This document shows, in pieces, positions 57,719 to 64,000 of a stretch of 64,000 bases of DNA. Position 1 is the first letter of the stretch; the number at the start of each line of letters is the position of its first letter. The DNA comes from Atherinomorus stipes (taxonomy: Eukaryota; Chordata; Actinopteri; Atheriniformes; Atherinidae): positions 1 through 64,000 of the forward strand of contig JALJCO010013660.1 in assembly GCA_023101725.1 (NCBI GenBank). Direction: 5' to 3'. Made by a program: the position numbers and the translations under genes. Under the pieces are notes generated by a model. The model did no database searches. It had not been told where the DNA came from and saw nothing but the letters and a program-made list of their open reading frames with translations.

Positions 57719-57833
57719 ATGCCCTCACTCTTAGACACAGCATGCACCCACCCTCCTCTTCATCTTCATCCTTTGTCGTTGCTCGCTGTCATCCTCGGGG
57801 TGTTTGTTACAGCAGAGCAGTACAACATTATAG
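57719..57833 (+). CDS. Candidate first coding exon with signal peptide
   Basis: The ATG at 57719 lies in a good context (gagccATGc). The frame reads MPSLLDTACTHPPLHL, then HPLSLLAVILGVFVTAEQYN and II, and is followed by an ATAG|GTAAGAG donor. Residues about 18-32 form a hydrophobic core ending VTA before EQ, like a signal peptide cleavage site. No downstream exon is visible. About 70 bp of it (from ttagacacag to ctcggggtg) recur at 50414-50490 inside a transposon, so it may instead be repeat-derived. Unidentified. Confidence 0.3.
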
Positions 57834-58342
57834 GTAAGAGTTTGGGCCAGGTTGTATCACACATAATGACCCAAGAGAAAATGATAAAACACAGAATTCG
57901 TTCCACCCGAACGCACCACATGCATGTATTTCTGTTTGTTTGGGGGAGCCTCTAACGATGAAGGCTGCCCGACAACAGCTTTTCTTCTTTTAAATGCTTA
58001 GTTATCGATTGGATCAGAATAAACTTCATTTGAAACGTTGACATTTTCTAAGTGCAGCTGTATTCTTTCTAGGACAAAATTAAAGGAGCAAGTCGACGTT
58101 TTTCAGAATGACCTCATTCATGACAATTTGGATGTCAGCTGATGGGGATTTCATATTTAAAATGAAGGAGCATTCCTTGGAAAGTTTAAACCAGCTGTTC
58201 TTGAGTATTCACACTGCACCACATTTGCCTCATTCATTGGCTCTTACATGTCGTAGAGCACTGTTTCTCAAGTGGGGGTATGCATATACCCTTGGGGGAG
58301 TTGGAGGCATTCCAAGGGGTATATGAAATATTTTAATAGCCT
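57834..58342. other. Unassigned; partial hAT end at 58258
   Basis: Gcactgtttctcaagtggg at 58258 followed by gtatgcatataccc resembles one end of a fish hAT family, but no partner end was found. Confidence 0.4.
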
Positions 58343-59115
58343 AGGGGTGTAAATCACTTGTTTGATCACAATATATTATATTATTATATTGTACAGTATA
58401 CAACATATTATACTGATACAGTGGAAAGCGATTTGATGTTTGCAGATATCTCAAATTAAAGCAACCCTTCCCGATGTTGCATTCTTACACAATTTTTTTA
58501 ACAGGGTAAAATGCTATGAATGAGGTAATGGAACTCTGAAATACAAGACAGACCCACCAATCAAAATAAAATATTATTCCAATCTCTAAATATCCAATGA
58601 AAACTCCAACCAATTCTTGAAGTGGGGTGCATCCCTAGGACTGTCCAAGGGACCTGCCTGTCAGACCTTTGCTTCTGCATTGGGTGGCGGAGGGAATGGG
58701 GGTGTGTCTTAGTAGTGAGGCGGCACTGTTTATATTCAAATAATCTTGCTGTGCTTTCTGAAATGCAAGATTGGTAAGGGTTGCTTTAAGTCCCGATATG
58801 ATTTTGATTCAGTTTGATTTAGTATACACTAATCCATATATAATGATATAAAACAGTATTACAAGTAATAAACAAGGTTATTGTTTAACATAACTGTAGC
58901 TCCTACTTACTTGGAAGTACAGTACAAATGCTGTACAATCTCCATGTGACATATCTATGCACCACACAACTAAAATCATGGATTTTGTGGTGAAAATGTG
59001 TCGGAGGAACTTCAAAATAAAGCAATTTTCAAAATAAAAGTCGTTTGATATCAATTTTTGGCCAACTTTTGGATTTTGGATCAATTTACGATCGATTGGT
59101 GTATTTTTCACCCCT
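58343..59115. mobile_element. hAT-like MITE (AGGGGTGTAAAT end), 773 bp
   Basis: The ends aggggtgtaaatcact and inverted gtatttttcacccct are imperfect repeats. AT-rich interior, no coding frame. No clear duplication. A related end occurs at 34369. Confidence 0.5.
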
Positions 59116-59796
59116 GCGATCTATGTATGTTTTTTAATAGGGATGTCCCGATGCCACTTTTTTTTTGCCGACAAAGTACAAGTACTTGCATTTGAGTACT
59201 TGCCGATACAAAGTACCGATCCGAGTAGGCTACTTAATTAATGGGGATAGATGAAATAAGTGAAAGGCATTTATTTTCTTTCTTTTTCTTTTTTTGGTTT
59301 GGTTATTTGTTTTAAATAAAGAGAAGCATCTCTGCATGCTCAGGTGTGATGCGGGCATGTTTGTTTGTTGCGGATAATGATTGTTTGACCCGCAGCTTCC
59401 GCTACGATTTTAACTGTTAAAAACAACAACAACATTGATTTAACATTTATTTCTTTCGTAAGTGGCCATGGTAGCAATAGCGGGTCTTCAGTCTGCGTGG
59501 TCTTTTCACTGAGTTTTCCCAAGGTCTTTGAATGCATCACTTCCTCTGCTACTTCGGGCCGCTCGTGATGTGTAAAGCTGTGCACGCCAAAGATCTAGCA
59601 AGTCATTGTTCTACCGGGCCGTCGGAACGGGCAGCAGTGCTGGAGGGGTTTGGAGGTGTGTTGAGCCTGTTTGACTGCAGAATCGGGTAAAAGCAAATCT
59701 TTCTGGTTTTTTGTACCTGAGACTGAGGTACTTGCATGAGTCTAACATCTGTCTGTCCTTTCAGCGGGCCTCTGCTGTCTTATTTTATGCTCTTAA

Positions 59797-60461
59797 AGGT
59801 TGAATATGGAATACGGACAGAACAGCGACATCACGTGTGTCTAGGTTGTAGTTGCAACGGCAGAAAAACAACTCCAGCCGCTGGGATGCCAGGCTCGCTG
59901 CCGATACGCAAGTGACCAACAGCCTGCAGCATGTTTAACAAGTAACGCACAGGAGTTTATAACTGACAGCTAACGTTAGCCATGTTAGCAAACAAGCTAG
60001 CTTACCGATCCAGCAGGAAAGTCGCCATTTCAGTGTTTTACTCCGTGGAAAACGTTTATGTGGGTCCATTTAGTGAAGTCTTCACCTAAATTTACTCCAG
60101 GTTTTGCTCTTCTCAGGTCACTCCTCCTCAGAAACAGATAACAACATCTCCAGGGCTCTGAAGCAGCTGCTTCACTGGTCATCTCTACGGTTTTCCCCTG
60201 TACAAGCCTGACTATGACCGAAATATTGTTTCCACACAAAGATCGTATTTGGCAACCCGCAATGGCGGCGTGTATTGGCTTATAGACGTAAATAAAATGC
60301 CTTTATCGAACCCGTAAAAAATTATTTTATAATTATTTTTCGGCTAAATATAATTTTTCTGGGAAATGTTGTACTTTCATTCTGTACACCCCCAAACGAC
60401 CTGTGGAGGTATTATTTTTGAAAAAATATAGCTTTTAATAAAAATGTTCCATATTCAACCT
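59797..60461. mobile_element. TTAA-type element, copy 2, 665 bp
   Basis: The ends are AGGTTGAATATGGAA and inverted ttccatattcaacct. Perfect TTAA flanks lie at 59793-59796 and 60462-60465. It is the reverse complement of 43409-44085. Same AG...CT/TTAA arrangement as 36553 and 49185. Confidence 0.82.
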
Positions 60462-60561
60462 TTAACTGTAGTGTTTTGTTTCGGTTGTCGTTTGAATGGG
60501 CTCACGAGCTGTAGCTCCGCCAAGAAGGATCAAAACCTGTAGCCACTAGCAATATTGAGAT

Positions 60562-60963
60562 TAGGGCTGGACGATTATGGAAAAAAAATAATCAGGATTA
60601 TTTTGACTAATACTGAAATCACGATTAACATACACGATTATTCATTGATTAAAAAAAAAAAGTGTTTATTGAACCACCAAAAAACCTCAAATATAACCTT
60701 TTGAAAAAAACATAACCTGAAATAAATTTGGAAAAAGTAAAAGAGTAAAATAAGCAATATATATATAAAAATAATAATAGCAATAAAAATGAATACCCCG
60801 TCTACATGCATTCCTGTTCTATACTCCCTGCAGTTTGCTTCCTATAACTCCACCAGTCTGTTCACTTCAGGATTCATCATTTTTCTTCGGTTACAGTGTT
60901 TTTATGATCATGAGAAGGCAAAATTGAAATCATGATCAAAATCCGATTAATTGTCCAGCCCTA
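60562..60963. mobile_element. hAT-like MITE (TAGGGCTGG end), 402 bp
   Basis: The ends are TAGGGCTGGACGATTA and inverted taattgtccagcccta. The flanks ATTGAGAT (60554-60561) and ACTGAGGT (60964-60971) match at 6 of 8 positions. No coding capacity. Confidence 0.6.
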
Positions 60964-61866
60964 ACTGAGGTGCAACATTACACTTATTACATTAGGTTCT
61001 GAGTTAGTAGTTTGTGGATCGGTTTTCTTTACTAATATTTCGGTTCAGTTTTATTTTTCTTTACTAATATGTTGTTTGCTGTGTTTGTTTTTTTTGTTAA
61101 TCCCCATTCTTTTGACTAGACCTTTTTTTTTTGTGTAATTCGTGCATCAAGAATATTTTAATTAGGATCTAATCAATTAAGTGTTTTTAAAACTTCATGT
61201 TAAATAAAATCTGTTTAATAATTTTATCATGACTTCCTCTTCTGTTCCATCAGTTGTCAAACTTACCTGCTTATTTCAAAATAGGGAAAACATCTATTTA
61301 AGCTAAACAAGGCTCACCGGTCACACGGGATACTACCTTGTGAGAAATAAAAGCTTAAAATAAGTCATTAGAAGCTTATTAACAGCCTCTGATGCAGCTG
61401 CGGTTTGCTGAATTTGAGCAGTATTGTCATAATTTTACATGTTTAAACTCAAACCAGCTTAATGAACACAAACTTGGAAGCGTAGGAAACAGAATTAGGA
61501 GTAAACTTGCCACCAACAAAGTGAATCCTGAATGAAATGTCCAAAACTGTATGTATGTATGTGGGGGAATCGCAGCTCTGATGGGAGGGAGGGAAGAAAA
61601 AAAAGTATCCCAGGGATACGGGTCAGATACATCCTCTATCCTCCTGTAGTGAAAAGTGTCTTCTAATTTTAAAAAAAGATGTAAACTCAAAGCCGCCGCT
61701 GCTCACACTAGACGGTATTTTTCTGCCCGCGTGGCGGCGTAAACACAGCGAGTCACTTGACGTCTGGTATCGGGTGCTGTCGGGAGCGAGTATTTCACGA
61801 GTACAAGTACACCAAAATAGGCCAGTATCGGAGCGAGTACTGATCGGGACTTCACCTATTTTTTAA

Positions 61867-62224
61867 GATAAAAAAATTTTCAATAAAATTGATCTAATAG
61901 TATTTAAAGAAATATAAGTATACATTCATGAAGTGAATTTAAACTAAGCTTCACACTATTTCGTTATCCTAAAAAATATGAAGTCAGTGTGACAACAATA
62001 AAGTTTATTGAAAAAAACTCACACCAGCAATCGCATCAGTGAGCGACTGTTTTCAACTGTGTTGACAACTTTTGCGTTTCCCTCGTAAATCCTCAGCCAT
62101 CTTTACCTTCTTCTCTTCCTTTGTTGATTTCCAGCGACACATGGTGAGTCTTTTTTGGCATGTTTTAAGTTTAGAGTGTTACACTTTCATCATCATAGTG
62201 CCACCTGCAGCCTTATGAATTAAA
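61867..62224. other. No gene recognised
   Basis: AT-rich spacer between a hAT element and a LINE. Confidence 0.5.
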
Positions 62225-62305
62225 TGAAATGAAGTGAAGTGAAAAATGAAATGGAAAAATACTTTTTTCATCCCAGAGGGGAAATTCAGTATTGTAAAAG
62301 CTCAC

Positions 62306-62337
<32 letters not shown>

Positions 62338-63474
62338 AAAAGTCAGTCAGTTTTGTTCTTTAGGGTGATGCTGCTGGCAGGAATGAATTTCTGTATCTCT
62401 CCGTTCTACAGTAAACCTGACGCAGCCTCCCACTGAACACACTCTGTTGATTCTTCACTGTGTTGTGGAGAGGATGGGAAGAGTCCTCCATCATCTTCAT
62501 CAGCTTGTGCAGCATTCTTTTTTGAACGATCAGCTCCAGCGGCTCCACAGTTCTCCCCAGCACAGAACCAGCTTTCTTGATCAGCTTGTTTAGTTTCTTC
62601 AAGTCTCTGGTTCTGATGCTGCTGCCCCAGCAGATGCTGCAAAGCTGATTGAACTTTCCAACAACAGACTTGTAGAAGATCTGCAACATCTTGGTGCAGA
62701 CGTTGAATGATCTCAGTTTCCTTAAGAAGTAGAGTCTGCTCTGACCTTTCTTGTAGATGTAGTCACTGTTGCATTTCCAGTCGAGTCTGTTGTCCAGCTG
62801 AACTCCAAGGTATTTGTAGTTCTCCACCACCTCCACCTCCTCTTCCAGGATGTAGACAGGACTATGCTGCTTATTCTTGCTCCTCCTGAAGTCAACAATC
62901 ATCTCTTTAGTCTTGCTGGTATTTAAGATGAGCTGATTGTTACCGCACCATTTCACAAACTGATTGACCAGTTCCCTGTACTCTGCTTCTTGTCCATCAC
63001 TAATACACCCCACAACTGCAGAGTCATCATTGTATTTCTGCAGATGACAGGACTCAGAGTTGTACTGGAAGTCTGAGGTGTACAGTGTAAAGAAGAATGG
63101 TGAGAGTACAGTTCCTTGTGGTGCTCCAGTGCTGCTGACCACCATCTCAGACACACAACCTTTCAGTCTCACAAACTGTGGTCTTTTTGTTAGGTAGTCG
63201 TAAATCCAGGTGGTTGTGGAGGATCCACCTGGAAGTTATGGAGCTTCTCACATAGCAAAGCAGGCTGAATAGTATTAAATGCACTTGAAAAATCAAAGAA
63301 CATGACCCTCAAAGTGCTGCCTGACTGGTCTAGATGAGAGTGGGCTCTCTGAAGCAAGAAGATGATGGCGTCTTCAACCCCAAGCCCATTACGATATGCG
63401 AACTGTAATGGGTCCTGAAAGGTATTCACTTGCCTGTTGAGGTGAGCCAGTAAGAGTCTCTCCAGGACTTTCAT
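62225..63474 (-). mobile_element. Rex1-like LINE, 5'-truncated, one frameshift
   Basis: Minus-strand reverse transcriptase. 63474-63214 reads MKVLERLLLAHLNRQVN, LQFAYRNGLGVEDAI and VMFFDFSSAFNTIQP (motif A aspartate present). A frameshift near 63210-63225 separates it from 63172-62360, which has SSTGAPQGTVLSPF, QKYNDDSAVVG (the catalytic DD of motif C is present) and LNTSKTKEMIVDF. The frame ends ERYRNSFLPAA, as in Rex1/Babar LINEs. A 3' UTR with gaatttcccctctgggatg and an A run follows (62240-62335). Endonuclease and ORF1 are missing; the 5' edge abuts sequence leading into (TA)n. Confidence 0.85.
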
Positions 63475-63516
63475 GATGTGAGATATAGGATGTACTTACA
63501 GTATATACATTATACA

Positions 63517-63525
<9 letters not shown>

Positions 63526-63590
<65 letters not shown>
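63526..63590. repeat. (TA)n microsatellite
   Basis: Continuous TA repeats flanked by tacata repeats. Short I/Y-rich frames across it are artefacts of the repeat. Confidence 0.9.
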
Positions 63591-63593
<3 letters not shown>

Positions 63594-64000
63594 ATACACA
63601 AAGTATATACATATAGACATATATACATACATTATAGGAAGTACGACAGCGGTTTCATGCGGATTGTGAAACCTTTCCCCGAATTTCTGCTATCGGTTTC
63701 ACACCTGAACCAGCTTCAGCTAGAAACTAGGCCAAAGGCGAGATGTACAACCTTGTTGAGATCCTCTAAATATGGGAACTTGCCTGGAACAGGTGCTCCC
63801 TGTCAGCACCAAAATAAGTCATTCTAAAGCCTGGCATACGCTGTGTGATTTTTTCAATCGTTGCTGGCAGCTCCAACTCAAATTGTGCGAATCAGTCGCA
63901 GAGTTAAAATGTTTACAGCTTGTGACGTCTGGCCTCATACTGTACGAACCGATGCTCAGATGCGATCTGACTACTCACACTGTACGTCCTCAAACACACG
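63591..64000. other. Unassigned; possible transposon left end at 63834
   Basis: From about 63834, gcatacgctgtgtgatttt resembles the start of a fish DNA transposon, but the partner end would lie outside the window. No gene recognised. Confidence 0.35.

Larger units (their letters stand above)
59138..61858. mobile_element. hAT non-autonomous element with two nested insertions
   Basis: The ends are TAGGGATGTCCCGAT and inverted atcgggacttcaccta. A perfect 8-bp duplication TTTTTTAA lies at 59130-59137 and 61859-61866. Subterminal fragments (aagtacaagtactt, gagtacaagtacac, ccagtatcggagcgagt) are mirrored. A TTAA element lies at 59797-60461 and another MITE at 60562-60963. No transposase frame. Confidence 0.8.

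Noticed and set aside
61427..61690. 87-aa minus-strand frame with hydrophobic stretch
   Set aside because: Inside a non-autonomous hAT element, no signal of constraint or splice sites.

Overview
The window looks like nuclear DNA of a teleost fish, probably a percomorph. The basis is its transposon content: several Tc1-like elements, hAT elements with 8-bp target duplications, PIF/Harbinger fragments, TTAA-inserting elements, a Rex1-like LINE, a tRNA-derived SINE, and many (TA)n, (CA)n and (AAT)n tracts. No complete host protein-coding gene is visible. Almost everything that can be assigned is a mobile element, much of it nested, so insertion order can often be read from target duplications and from unoccupied sites elsewhere in the window.

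Layout. 1-9.5 kb: small hAT MITEs, a Tc1 relic with a MITE in it (2.2-3.2 kb), a GGGCCC-ended element in LINE-like sequence (6.3-7.3 kb), and a decayed ZBED5-like hAT transposase (7.9-9.5 kb). 9.5-13.3 kb: a Tc1 element carrying a retroposon with a small membrane-protein ORF and, in its right inverted repeat, a 1.27-kb element of uncertain class. 13.7-16.1 kb: a second Tc1 element carrying a 1-kb GC-rich, poly(A)-tailed retroposon. 17.16-23.08 kb: a complete hAT transposon with a perfect 8-bp target duplication and an apparently intact four-exon transposase of about 919 aa, whose small N-terminal exon is present in three tandem copies. 25.6-27.6 kb: a Tc1 element holding a hAT deletion derivative and a tRNA-derived SINE. 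28.67-29.52 kb: homopolymer-rich sequence that is probably a sequencing or assembly artefact. 32.0-33.9 kb: second copy of the 12-kb element, itself interrupted. 36.5-45.7 kb: TTAA elements, hAT MITEs, a Harbinger head fragment, and a Tc1 element holding a hAT element that in turn holds a TTAA element. 46-48.5 kb: mostly unique sequence with a candidate conserved non-coding block and one weak exon candidate. 49.2-53.1 kb: a TTAA-flanked element with long inverted repeats holding a TTA-flanked MITE and a GGGCCC element that contains a perfect 66-bp palindrome. 53.85-56.92 kb: a 29-bp minisatellite of about 106 units abutting Tc1 sequence. 57.7 kb: a signal-peptide-like candidate first exon. 59.1-61.9 kb: a hAT element with a perfect TTTTTTAA duplication and two nested elements. 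62.2-63.5 kb: a 5'-truncated Rex1-like LINE.

The most notable items are the intact hAT with its triplicated exon; the minisatellite, whose unit matches an internal segment of a Tc1 element in the same window (26 of 29 bases) and which has a higher-order repeat; the 66-bp palindrome; the element family seen at 12 and 32 kb; and an exon-like segment shared between a transposon at 50.4 kb and unique-looking DNA at 57.7 kb. No operons, CRISPR arrays, rRNA genes or free-standing tRNA genes were seen.
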